Origin: Lanius collurio
Taxonomy: Eukaryota; Chordata; Aves; Passeriformes; Laniidae
NCBI GenBank assembly: GCA_020086605.1
Contig: JACBWW010000045.1
Coordinates: 470,198 to 534,197, forward strand
Reading direction: 5' to 3'
Length of the DNA stretch: 64,000 nucleotides
In this document: one piece after another, positions 27,152 to 40,000 of the stretch
Position numbering within the stretch: the first letter of the stretch is position 1
How the letters are laid out: each line of letters opens with the position of its first letter
Program-made: the position numbers and the translations under genes
Notes under the pieces: generated by a model
Told to the model about the DNA's origin: nothing
Databases searched by the model: none
What the model saw: only the letters and a program-made list of their open reading frames with translations

Positions 27152-27224
27152 ATTAAAAAACTAAAACAAACAAACAAACAAAACAAAAAAAAACCCCAAA
27201 CCCAACCAAGTAAAAAAAAAAAAG
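27152..27224. repeat. A-rich low-complexity tract
   Basis: AAACAAACAAACAAAC-type repeats followed by AAACCCCAAACCC and an A run. Confidence 0.8.
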
Positions 27225-28012
27225 GTACTATTCAAATCTCACCTAAGCTCTCAATTTCACTTTTCACTTTAATCACAACTGCTGCAGAGGTACATCTTGC
27301 AAAGCCACCTAAAGGACTGTCCTGCACCTGGAAGCATCTCTTGTGCACTAACCCTGCACACACCACAGCCCTGGCAGCAGCATTCTGGCAGGATAGGGTG
27401 GCAATTGCTACTCCCTCACATCAAGGAGATGAAGCACACGTCAGTGCCATTTCCTTGCAGTATCTGAACTCATTTGGATCTCTTGTCATGCCAGGACCAG
27501 ACTGCAGCTCTGCTTTGCCCTGCATAGCTTCAAATGTCATCCTGGGGAACGGAGAAGAAGCCTCCCCCGCCCATGCACAGAGGTGCTCTGGACCTTTAGG
27601 TCTTGCTCTCCTGCATGTGTGGGAACCCCCCCATCTTGCCCACAGGACCATGGCAGCACCCTGTAGCAAAGTCAGAAATAGGCTGGAAGAAGATATATTC
27701 TGTGTCGTGGATTTCTTTGTTAACAGTTTTAATGGTACTTCAGATTAGTTCAGGTGTTGAGAGCAGTTGGCAACCCCTTTGAACAGCTCTACCTGCATGG
27801 GCAATGAGATGAAATACTTACTTTTCATATCTCTGCACTCTAAGTTGTGCTGTGGGAATCCAGCTTTTCACTATCTGAGCCTGCCTAGGCATTCAGATTC
27901 CTTTTCATCTTATTTATCAATTGTCTCCTTGAGAAAACATTTTGCCAAAGTTGTGGATGATTAAAAGCTCAGGAGTAGGTGCCAAGAGACAGCCAGGTTT
28001 GCACTGCCATGG

Positions 28013-28610
28013 TGTGCCGGTTTGGACAAATTTGGAGGAAAAAATATCCTCTGAGAGAAGATGGGTTACAACCACCCCTCCCCCACCAGGTCCGGGAAAA
28101 AGAAATTTTCCTCAGAGGAAAGTGAAAGAGATAAAAACTATTTATTTAACGAACACACAGGAGAAGGATAATAATGCTAAATAATGAAACCTCTCGCTGT
28201 GGAGAGAAACCTGGGAAAATTTTAGAGTCTTTCCATCGATCTCTCCTCCTCCTTGGAGCTGGGTCGTGGGCCCACCTCCAGGGCCAGGGCATTGGTAGAA
28301 AGTTCTCCCGATGTGTTCTAATGTTGAAATAGTCCAGAAGAGGAAAAAAAGGAAAAAACAAAGTTCCAGGAAAACAAAGTTTAACTCTCTCTCTCCCTCC
28401 AAAGAAAAGGGAGCCAAAAACTGGCTGAAAAGTAAGCAGGGTGCTTCCCTCTGCTCCTTTCACCGCAGAGGAGTGAGTATATGTGTCCTTGAACAACTGC
28501 TTTGAGTTGTGTGCTCAGTTTTTTTCCTCTTCCCCCTCTTAGGCTCAGTTTAAAGGCATAGAAAGGCACAAATTAATTTCTGGGCATAGAGCAGTGATAG
28601 GGGATACACA
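28013..28610 (+). mobile_element. Endogenous retrovirus LTR of a passerine-type family
   Basis: It begins TGTGCCGGTTTGGAC and ends GGGGATACACA. The interior includes AAACTATTTATTTAACG and the AAACCTCTCGCTGTGG block that I recall from songbird LTRs. It is about 598 bp with no internal viral sequence on either side, so it is a solo LTR. The flanks CATGG and TCAAG do not form a clear target duplication, so either the edges are off by some bases or the duplication has decayed. Confidence 0.72.
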
Positions 28611-30700
28611 TCAAGTCACCCCAAGACACATGGGACCATCCTGAGCAAATACAGTGGGACCCTGAGCAGATCACCTTCAGGCTGTTGCCATTTCTGTCTG
28701 GGAGGAAATGGCACTGAAGGTGCAGGGAGAGCCTCACTGTCACAGGAGCAGGTGTCCTGCTGCTGCCATGGTTGGCTCCCTTTGTCCCTCCCCAGGAGGC
28801 AGCATTTTGCTCAGTACACCTTGAAAAGCCCCATTTCATTTAGCACTCACTGGTGGTCAGCTCCCAGCCATTCCACCCACTAGCCTGTATGCAGCCCAGG
28901 GAACTTGAGCAAAAGTTTGGCTCTGGAGGCCATTTCCACTCTGCCTTGTGATACAGCACAGATCAACATCTAGCAGGGCAATCTGCTGATAAATGATACA
29001 CAAAAAACCCTACCTCTTCACCGTTTCCATGACTTTGCTGGACTAATTTCCAACATATTTGACTCACTTTGAACCATGAGAAGGAATCAGATGGGGTGTC
29101 TTGCCTGGTGCAGCTGGACACAGCTTCACAGCCAGCCATACCTAAGAGGAAGCAGGGAAACTAACAGTTTTGCTAAAAATTACATGTAGTTTACTTGGCC
29201 TAGAAAGAGCCATTTGACAGGCAGATGCAGGAACAGGTAACATTTAGTTTGCTCCTTAGAAAGGAAGAGAGTAATAATAGAGAATCAAGAAATATAAACA
29301 TAGAGTAAAACCAAATCAACGAAGTGGGGCAAAACACTAGAAAATTTTCTGGTGGAGCTCACTATATTTAATACAGAACTGTTTATCTTGATCTAAAGAT
29401 ACTTTGCCTTCTTAGGGAAGATACTTCAAAACATCCCCTGACCCTGGGGATTTTTTCTTGCCTGGGCACTGAGGGACAGAATAACTGGGAGATCCTGGAA
29501 ATGCACTAGCAATGCCTATTTCATTCTCCCAATGCATGTTCAAAGTTCAAGGCACTTTGTAGGTAGAAGAGATTCCCCTGGCCAGCATCCCAAAGCAAAG
29601 GGCTCAGCAGGACAGCACTTTTTCCTTTGAGATAATACATTAGGGAAAATGGGATAACTACAGTTTTGTCAAAAGAGCAGTGTTAAAATTCTGCCATACT
29701 AGCCTTTCCTTCCCCAGAGAAAGGAATTGTTTTGACAGGTGAATAAAATATCATTAGTTTCTTCACTGTCATCAATCATCAAAGTGAAGGCTGGGTGAGT
29801 AACCTCTCCAGACAGTCCTGGGGACTGCATTAGCCTCTGGTTTCTAAAGAAGCGGAGAGGGGCCGAGACAGGAGGCTGCCTTTATATCTAAATGCGTGGG
29901 AGGCAGGCAGCTAAAACCTCTCCCCAACTCTGACTTTTTTCCCTAAGTGTTAGAAGCTGACAACAGCATAGAAATGGAGATTTCACATTGTCACTCCAGC
30001 CTCGCCCAGCTATTTGTGGCCAGGTAGCCCAAGCTGGGGCAGATATTGTATCGAGGCATTGCTGAGAGCATGACATAAGTTAAGAGAGAATGACAAATCT
30101 GAAGCTTTTGTCTAAAGGTCACACACTTGAAGCTTCTTTCCCATTTGTGTGAGTTAATTTACTTAAAAAAAAAAAAAAAAAGAAAAAGAAAAATCTTCAC
30201 AACAAAGAAAAATGAACAGAAATCTGTCCCTGAGACTGCCATGGCCGTGAACTTCCAAAGCTATTGTGATTTCAACAGAAGAATAGGAGACACTGCCATC
30301 GAAAATGCCATTGATATTGCAACAGATCATTGCCTAAATAGACCATAACAGCCCCCATTTCAATGGTTATTGAGAAACGCATTAACCCCTTCCCATCTGA
30401 GAGCCTGCACAATCTCTGTGTGACACATCAAAGGAGACATACCAGATAGTATGAATTTCACACCCTTTTTCTGCCCGTCAGCTTCTCTGAGCTTCCCTGT
30501 CCCTTTCCTTTTCCATACCCTATCAGAGTGAGCCACGAAGGCAAATCCTTTCAAGTGCAGGCAGAAAACCTGGTGATAGTGCATTGTCTCATCCCCCCAG
30601 CCCCACTCCTCAAACCACCCAGGAGAAGGCAAAGCCTTCCCCAAAGGTCTGGGGCTCAGGGGCAGTTGAAGTGCCAACAATTTACCAAAAAATATTTTAA
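28611..30700. other. Non-coding interval, nothing recognised
   Basis: Unique-looking sequence with one A run at about 30164-30181. Confidence 0.65.
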
Positions 30701-30767
30701 AAAAATATATATATATACACACACGTACATATATTTATATCTCTCTCTACATATATCTATATATGTC
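30701..30767. repeat. AT-rich compound microsatellite
   Basis: (TA)n passing into (CA)n, then TATATTTATATCTCTCTCTA and TATATCTATATATG. Confidence 0.8.
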
Positions 30768-30885
30768 TTTACCAGTGGACCAAGCCCCAAACCCTTCCAA
30801 CTCTGAAAGGGCTTCCAAGGAAAGATTAAAACCAAAACCAAACAAACTCAAAAACTAACAACACTCCCTCCAAAAAAAACCCCAA

Positions 30886-31002
30886 ATCAACCAACCAACC
30901 AACCAACCAACCAACCAACCAACCAACCAACCAACCACAACAGANCAACCAACCAACCAACCAACCAACCAACCAACCAACCAACCAACCAACCACAACA
31001 GA
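30886..31002. repeat. (AACC)n microsatellite in two arrays, with an undetermined base
   Basis: CCAA-type tetranucleotide arrays at about 30886-30937 and 30946-30993, each ending in CCACAACAGA. The only N of the window is at 30945, at the join, so copy number and junction may be assembly artefacts. Read on the minus strand it gives GGTT repeats. Confidence 0.93.
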
Positions 31003-34000
31003 AACCCCAGTAGTACATTTTTTGAACTGCAGTTCTTTCCTTCCAGATCCAGGGAGGCTATTGCAGTAGATGCTTATTAAGCTCCTGTTTGACATTACTC
31101 ATTTACCTTGTTCTGAAGCTCTTTGTTGTGTCCTACCACTGGGACTTCCTGATATATTAAGCTAAACATCTTTCAAAACACGTCATGCCTCACTGTCAGC
31201 TTGACTTACAGATCTCAGGGAGACAAAGAAGGTTTCTTTTGAATAAAAGGACTATTTCCATAGAGCTCCATATTAATTAAATACAATTCTTTAATTCTTT
31301 ACTAATTGTATTTGGGGCCACATTTGCCATTGCTTAGCATGGGTCATATGCCAGAATTACTTGCACTAGCTTGCAAAGCATTCTCATGTCTTTCCTGTGC
31401 CACACTTTTCTGGATTTGTGACATTCTCTCATTACTTCTCAGGCATTTACATGTTACATACACGTGTATGAATAAATATAAATATAAAATACAAAACTCC
31501 ATAAATTTCTTCTTATTCAGTCATTCACCTTGAGTTTCTCCAGGCTGATTTTTTTCTACGAAACACTACCTTGTTATACTCCAGCTGTTAATTGTTTCAT
31601 CAACTTTAAGAGTTCTTTGCTATAGTCCTGCAGTCTCTTCTACAGAGGAACGTATTTCAGAAACACAAGTGCTACAGATCTTCATGGGGCATGGATATCT
31701 GGCACCAAGCCAAGATCTGTTTCCCTGCTGGAAGCCCATGGCCATGCCTCCAAGTCTCTGCTTAGCAATTTGCCACCCAAAAGCACCATGGGGCCACTGC
31801 CTACTCAGATAACAGGGACCTTTCCTGAAGCTTCCAGCTCTTACCAGACAGCTTTGAATTGATAATTGCAAAAGGCAACTACACTTTTTGGTAAGTTCTG
31901 TGGGCAATGGAGGTTCTGGGGGGGGACAATGACTGCGGATTCATTAATCCCAATGAAAGGACTAACAATTCTTTAATCATGCACAATTACCTCAGGGTCT
32001 CCTGGGGAGCTCCTCAGCTCCTTCTGGCAGCCCAGGATGTGAAGCCTCTGGCAAGACCCTGAACACATTCCCCAAAGGGTCTGCAATGGGATCAAAGCTC
32101 TTTGTTGCCAGAGCTGCTTAGGGAGGTGCCACTGGGGTGATGAGGATGCTCTCAGTGCCTGATAAGGCAAATGCAGTGCAGGGGCAGGGAAGGGTGCTCT
32201 TGGTGCCCAGCATGGGTGAGTGCAGCCCCCACACTGCAGCCACTTCACTGCTAAGGTCTGAGCAAGGTCAAGAAGACACCAACTACGACATTATTTTCTT
32301 TTTTCTTCTGGGGAAAATATTTTCATTTCAATCCCATTCTTCATGAGCATTAATTACTTTTACTTTTTCAGACAATTCAAAGGCAAATAGCCATCTTGCG
32401 AAAAAGGCAACAGATTCAGAGAGTTGCCACAAAATGACTTCTATGACCCCCTGTCCTGTTTCATGGAGGCCTTGCTGGAGAACCCAGCACAATGAAAAGT
32501 AAAGCTACACTTTGCAGGGCTTCAGTGGCAATTTCCTCCCCATATGTTTCTCAACACACTGTTAATTTAGTTTGTCTATAATGAATTCTGTCATTATTCC
32601 AAACATCCATTCTCATGACCTAGTCTTATAGCATATCACCACCAAGTATCTTTTTTTGGCTATACAATCTCCCTGGGGAACTGAAAATTGTCTCCATCTG
32701 CAGCAAAACTATGCTGGTGAGCAGCCTGGAAAAGAGATCTGAGATCATTCCTTTCTGTGTCAGTCATTTAAGCCTCTTTGTGTTAAAGTTGACATTTGTC
32801 TCAATGCTGTCTCAATAGGCCCCGCTGGCTGGGTTTCATTCAGTGCTCTGAGCTGGGGGAAGAACTTGCCTCTTGTTTTACTTTCAGGCCATTATTGTGC
32901 CAAAGCGTGAAGGGAGGGAGCTGAATAACCACAAACAGGTGAGGCAGGGAAAGGCTTTCTGTCTCTGCTCTCAACTTGCAAAAGCTGAGCTCTTTGGATG
33001 CCTTTAAAAGCTAGGAGAAGCCAAAAGCAATAATCCCCACTATGGGAGCAGGCAGGAAGGAAGGGTATCTGGTGTTGGCCAGAGATGTCCCAGCACAGGG
33101 GAAGCGCATTCCCTCATGGTGACATCGCCATGAGCCAGAGCAGCCTCTGCGGGGCCAGAAATGCAGAATTTGAATAATCTCCAAGCTCCACACCCACCCT
33201 GCTGCAGCAGAGTCGGGCAACAAGGAAGGCTTTTTAAGTCTGTGCATGTGAAATGGCTGCTAAGGGTAAGAGGTCTTTTTCTTAACCACTGCTGCCTGTT
33301 CTTGCCCCTGTTAGCAATCTGTATGTGCCAGCGGTTTTGGCAAACCATAGCCGTTTTATCTCCCTTCTACCCCCTACCCCTTTCTTTCATTTACTCAGCC
33401 TTGCTAAAAGAGCTGTTATTTTTACCTGACTTTCACATGGCTGCAGGCTGGCTGGCAGTAGGTGTGTGCCAATGGGAAGTGCAGGGAGGATCCTCCATGC
33501 AGGGATCAGATATGGAGCTTTTGCCACTCATGATCTTCCCTTCACCATGCAGTGCTTTCATATTCATGTTTTTAGCACCAAGCCAGAAGGTGGCATTTTC
33601 CTGAGGCATCCCTGAGGTTTGGGTCTGATCCAAACCATAACCAGAGCCTCTCAGAAGTCCCAACGAGCAGGCAAAGCACATGCTGCATGCTCTTGGGGGC
33701 AAACAGGATCAACTCTTACTGTCCCTGCTATTCCATCCACCTTGGATTCTCCAGGGATGGCTCCAGGAGGAAGGTTTAGCTCATTTAGTCCCTCTGTTCA
33801 GGAAGGCTCTCCAAGACATGGCAAAGCATGCAGCAAAGCATCCCCTCTTTGGAGAAGAACAATCAGGCACCTGTAGGAACACTCTGGCAATATTTGCATC
33901 CCTGCCTCAGATGGTTTCCTGGCTCCATCCCAGACCACACTCACTCACTTCAGGCTCCACATCCTGGGGAAATGTAAGATGTTACGCCAGCGTGGCCCTG

Positions 34001-37000
34001 TTAAGAGAGAAAGGAAACAAGGGTGCGCTGTTTGGTAGCAGCAGCATTTAGCTCCCGCAATTGTGTGAGTTAATCAGAGGCATTACACACATGTTGTTGT
34101 GCGACTTCAGATGTCTCACCCCAAAAGCTCCAGTAACAAGGGATTCAGGAAGAGGCTGGGGAAGTCAAAAACTCTTCACTGGAAATTTGTTTCAAGATGT
34201 TTACAGCCTGCTTCTGAAAAGAGGTTGCTTTGTCTGTGCTTTACTTCCTGAGCCCAAGGACTGTGGGTGCTCAGGATATGCTGCTGCCCTGCTCTCACCT
34301 GCAAAGAGTCCTGTGAAGATAAAAGCAACTGGCAGAAATGTGGCACCCCAGGTTGAACCCATGCCAGACTGAGAACAAAGCATCTGCACACGTTATGTTC
34401 CCTCATGGTAAAAGTCCTGCTTTAACTCAGGTGCTTGCACAGGCTCCCTTGCTTGCAGGATCCCTCAGCAGCAGCACCACCACTCACTCAGAACACCTTG
34501 TGTGACAGAAACAATCCCATTCCCCTTGAAATATGCAGGGGCCATGGTCCTGCGGAGGGGCATTGGAGAGACTATCCCTGTCTAGCCTCAAAGTCACACA
34601 TTAACCCATGCCCAGCCCAAAATCAAAATATTGCATGAAGCAGAATAAATATCCAGGGATTCAGTGAAAAGGTGAATAACATTTTCAAAAAGGGGAAGCA
34701 AACATCCACAAAAGCCATTTACATCATGGTGATCCAACTTCCCTGTAGGAACTGTATGGGCAGATAACTCAAGCAGCCCAGCACCTGTGCTGGCCCAAAG
34801 TCTTCAGCATTGCTTATGCTGAGATCATGGCCTCCCAAGCACTGGCACTCTCTGCCTGGCTGCTCTGTTGCATCCATGCCACGAGAGGGCACAGCAGAAT
34901 GCCAGCATTTCCAGCCAGGACCACCTTGTCACAAATGTCTGTGGTAGAAACAGCAATTTCTCTTCTCAGGACTCAGTTTGGGGCAATGCATGAAAGGAAA
35001 AGTTTCCCAGCCAACATTAGCTGGCAGAGCTGGTTCATAATCAGGCAGGACAGATGGGAACACACAATGCCTTGAACTCAATCAAGAAAATATCCCAGGA
35101 ATGCCTGTTAATGTGAACCTTTGGAAGGGCAAAATGGTCATTCAAACCAGGGCAGGATGATTGATTCCAGCCTAAGAGAAAAGCACAAATAAAACTGAGT
35201 CCTATCCAGAGGGAAAAAGACAGTTTCATCTGAGGTAAGGCTTGACAGCAAATGAATTCAAGTTTTTTTGGTTTCTAAGATAAAATAATACAGTGGAGAT
35301 CTGAATTCATGGCACTGAGGAAAGCTGTGTTAGCAAGTCCCATTTAGGTATTTTGCGAAACTAACAGAAGGGTAACACTCAATATGCCATAGGCATTGCT
35401 TTCCTCCAAGGAAGCATCCTTTGCTTATCAGCTTTACATTTATCCCTCAGTGTGTCACTGTGGCAGTAAATAAGCACCAGCTCTTTGGAAGAGCTTGGGC
35501 AGCAGCTCCAGTTCAGGCTCAAACCCTCCTCTTCTTAAAATTTCCCTCCAATACAGAAATATATCTCATGTCAGTACAAATTTTGTTTTATAAAACAGGC
35601 ATGCAACACATCTAGAAGAAAAATTGCACCTGTCAAATGCCCTGCCCCATGAAATAAACCTGTGCAATTTCACTTTTCACCTAGTAAATACCCAAGCAGT
35701 CTAGTCCAGTATTCAAATCTGTTTCCATTAATATGAGAAGCTAGGAGGGTTTGGAAGAAAAGGAAGGAATTGATTTAAAGCAGATGGTATTCATTATCTT
35801 GCTAATCACAATCCTACAAGAATTTTTACAAAGAAAAAAGAGAAAGAAAAAGCAACACCAAGAAAAGGTCATGCTAGCACTTTTCAAATAAAACTTTAGA
35901 AAAATAACACTTCCAAGGATTTACTCCCCTCTCATGAGAAAATCAGCTTGTTTCAGATCACAGCTCAGCCACGCTGGGAAAATGTCTTTGTGATACAGTC
36001 ATCATGCTCACATTTTGTGCTGGGACTGCAAAGTTTTGCAGAATGTCTGAGAAAAAAACCTGTTGAAAGGATCATTACAATGTGTACTGTCCCACAACCT
36101 CCGGCAGCACTGCTGTACTTCCCAGTCTGTTCTTTTCCCCAATGGGAAATCACAAATAAGCAAAGAAAGCAAACAAAACCAAATAGAACTAAAATGAATA
36201 GGCAATTTATTAGCCAGAACCAGTGTAGAGGGAAAACCCAAGGATAGATTCTGTCTGAGCTGACTGGCTAGAGTTCACTCAGAACAATTTTCTTAGGAGG
36301 ACTTTTGTTTTTGGTATCTGATCCTGCTCCAGTTAAAGTCAATGGAGATGTAGTTATTAACAATCCATAGCACTGAAAGAGGGTGACATGCCTATATCAA
36401 GGCCTTGGCACTTTTTCACATTAAAAAGTCACAAAATTCAAATGGGTCATACTCAGCCTTGCTTTGGGACAGCAGAACAAGATGCCAGTCAGCAGGAGGA
36501 TGTGGTATTTCCAATATCCAAATATCCAAAATCCCAGTGGTATTTCCAACTGCAGGAGCATAACTCTTAGCTTGTTAACCACTCCACTCTCCTCTGGCTT
36601 TTCAAAACCCACCAATCCTTCACAAAAACTACCCAGAAAGTGTCTTAAACCAACCTGGAATGATCCTGCTCACCTCTGGGTATCCAGGGCAGGGGATATC
36701 AGTCTCCACCCGCATCTTGGGGCGGGTTCAGCAAAGACAGGAAAAATCCAGTTATGATATGCTCAGCCTCCTGGAATGAGAGGCACTAGGAAACCACCAG
36801 CAGTTGTCACTGACAATAGACTTTATTCTTTTCCTATAATACTCTTTTTAAAATAGGAAGTGGTTGTACAACACACAGCCAAAATATTCTGCAAGTAGAC
36901 ATGGTCTTACATAAGCCAAAAAAGCTATGCACTGGTGAGATTTTGTGGTCTTCAGGCTGAGATTCCTAAGCAACTATTTATATGATAATTTATTTTTTAA

Positions 37001-40000
37001 ACCACAATGACTCAAGGCTGCCCTGAATGGCAGCAGATTCTTTGTTAACAGTCTTTCTGTGCCATCTCACAAGGTACTAAACAGCACAGACACAATGAAT
37101 CCCAAATATGCGTCAACACCACCCTGCTCCCTGTCTGGGAATGTACTGCACATCCACGATGGTATTTAGACTTGACCTAAGGTTTTCTTCCAGCTATCCC
37201 CAGCTTCTCTTGCTGTTATTTATTCACCCTCAAGTCAGTCCCTTTGAGAGGCAGCGGTCTTGCCTACAACACATCCCATTTTCAAGACAAGTTGAAAATG
37301 TGCGAAATGGAAAGAGAGAAAGATAGATGTAGGTCTTTTTGCAGGCACATGTACAAGAAAAGTAAGGAGATCTGTGAACATTAAACTTAGGAAACCCAGT
37401 TTTCTGCAGCTTTCACCTGTGGGTTTTCTGAAGACAGCTGTAGACTTCCGCTGCAACCTTCTCCACTAAGGGTCCAGCTTAAACCCTTCTCCACCATTCT
37501 GCTTGCTCTCTTTGGGATAACAACCCACACGTCAAACAGGGCTGGAATCAGGTAATTGGGCTAAAAGTTTTCCCTTTTAATCTAGGCATTGTTTTCTTAT
37601 GAAAACAGAAGAAAACTCCAGGTCCCTTCCTTAGACACATGAGAAAGCATCACACTGTGTCTTCATGGAGTTATGGCTGGTTTCTGGATCCTATGTGCAT
37701 GCAGAGCTTCTCTTCCATAGGTAGAGCGTAGAAGTCTGTCCTTGCCGCAGCGAAGAGCACCAAGAGCTAGGCACCATGCAGGGGGTTGGCTCTCATTGGG
37801 AAGTGGGTGCTTTGGGAGGCAGGAGACACACACAGCTTTCTAGAGCTGTGAATCACTGCTCACATCAAGGCCTGGTTGTATTTAATGTTTATAAATGCAG
37901 CATTGTATTTAATGCCCATTTTTTCAGGCCTAAGCTCTGAGCACTCCTGCTGGAAATAAACCCAGGGCAGCATGAGAATCGCTGAGAAGAACATACACCG
38001 CTACAGCATCTCCTCATGGAGCTTGGCAATACTCAGAGCTGTCTTTTCCAACATCCCCATGTTCCAAGAATCTTGTCCCCAGCCCAGAGGGTTAAACTCA
38101 ACTGTGCCTGCATCAGGGCATTGCAGGTGAGAGCTCAGCATTCCCTTAAGCTTCACTTTGCCTGTTATCTTGCCTGCAAGCCCAAGTCTCTGTGGTATCT
38201 GCGAAAGGGAAGCCGGAAATCGTGTATTTCTGGTTAGCAGTTACTAAATAAAAATATCCCAGATAAAAGAAAGGAGCACTGTACTAACTCTGACACTCTG
38301 AAAGATAAACAGCAGCCTGGAGTCCCTGGGGGCGGTCTAAGTTATTCGGTTAAATAAACAGCCCCACCCCATGTGCCAAGAATAAAGTGGGATACGAGGT
38401 CCCAGGGTGATGCACGGTGACTGCTCGGCACTGAGCTCAAGCCTGATGCCCTGCCAGGAGACACCACCACACCCAGGAGAAGCAAAACCCTTCAGGAAAC
38501 ATGACTCTCCTTCACTACAATTTTTGTTTTAATAATCTGATTTTGTTTACTCTTAATTCCCTGCCCAGCAAACAACACTACAAGTCAATCTTCTGTTTGC
38601 CCAAAGCCACTGGCCAAAAGCTCCTCCTCTCTCACTCCTCCCTCCATATCTATAGATTTATTTAAAGTAGGGGGGGAAATCCCATTAGCACAAGATATCT
38701 TTCATTTTAACTTCATAGTCAGCATCACACACAGCTATTTTGGAAAAGCACAAGGAAATACCCTGCTCCTCATACTGTTGCCACTGGACCCCACTTTCAT
38801 AGTGTTTGCCCCAGCTGAACACTACTAGCTGCCAGAGTCACTCAGTGTGCCATAATCCTTTGGTGGAGACTAAAAGGAACCTGGGTAGAAGTGGAGGAAA
38901 GGCAAAACATCACAGCCCAATCTGACTGGGCTTTTGGGGCAGGGACTTGTGCCCAAGATCAGCAAGCTCCATGATGGTCCCAGCTGCAAACCTTCCAATG
39001 CATTAGTCTTTCTCCCTCATCCAATACTTTTGGCTGGATTTGAACCATAATATTTTGGGTTAGAACTAAGTATGGCAAAATTTCAGCCCCAAGGGCCAGC
39101 TTCTCAAAGCAAAGCACACATACCCAGTGGTCATAGAGGGAGAAGGGGCATTTATTCATCACCCACAGCAACGACATCAAAATCTAGCCAAAGAGGGTTT
39201 CCTTGGCTGGAAAGACACCACCAGCCAAAATAAGTACTCAATGTATTCCATGCAATATTTATTAAATTCTTCTTCTATCTTTTTTAAACACGGTGATTTG
39301 GGGGCATGGGGAATGTTTGCTGGTCAATGTTCTTGGGAATCCACCCTCATTACTCCCGCACATGTGGCGCAACACAACCACATTATCTGCACGCAGGAGA
39401 GCATCTCTGAGCCTGGAGCACACAGAGCACAGGAGCAGCCATGGGAGCTTCCAGCAGCTCCCTGGGCCTTGGGAGAGCGGCTTCACAGGAAAGGCTCCAG
39501 CTGAGCACACAAGATTTTCCTCAAGACAATATGCCTTTCTGTTTATTTTTTTTCCCCTGTCCTCACTGAGTTGATGGGAAACTGTTTGCAAAACTAGAAA
39601 TATCCCCTATGGAAAAGTCTGCAAGAATTCAAAATGAGTGAAACAGCTGCATTCTTTAAAAGTCACTGGAGTGGAATTTGATGGAAGGTAAGATCTGTAT
39701 AATAGTGTTTTCTAATGCCTTTAAAAATTTGGTGGCAGAGATCTAATTTTCTGTTAAGTTCCACAAGGAGGTTATGAACAAAATCCATCGAGATAAAACT
39801 CTGTTCAGTGTCATATGCTCAAGTTTTTGGGGTTTTTTTCTTTCTTTCTAGATAATCAAACCTGCACCTAGATTCTAAACTGCAGATGTTTAAGTGTAAT
39901 TTTAAGATAGAGCTCACACACTGAAAGACAGATCATGTCTTGAGCATATTCTGAAACATACTTTTAGGTTATTAATTCTGTTAAGAAAATACTAACATCA

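Larger units (their letters stand above)
20030..28012. other. Non-coding interval
   Basis: Contains a poly(A) run (21146-21167), a 28-bp tandem pair (24445-24500) and an A-rich tract (27152-27224). Open frames up to 157 codons (20255-20728 minus; 23896-24366 plus) show no domain, signal or compositional hallmark of coding sequence. Confidence 0.6.

Noticed and set aside
30886..31002. Regularly spaced repeat that might look like an array of direct repeats, with open frame WLVGWLVG
   Set aside because: It is a simple AACC tetranucleotide microsatellite. The frame is a by-product, and CRISPR arrays are not expected in a vertebrate.
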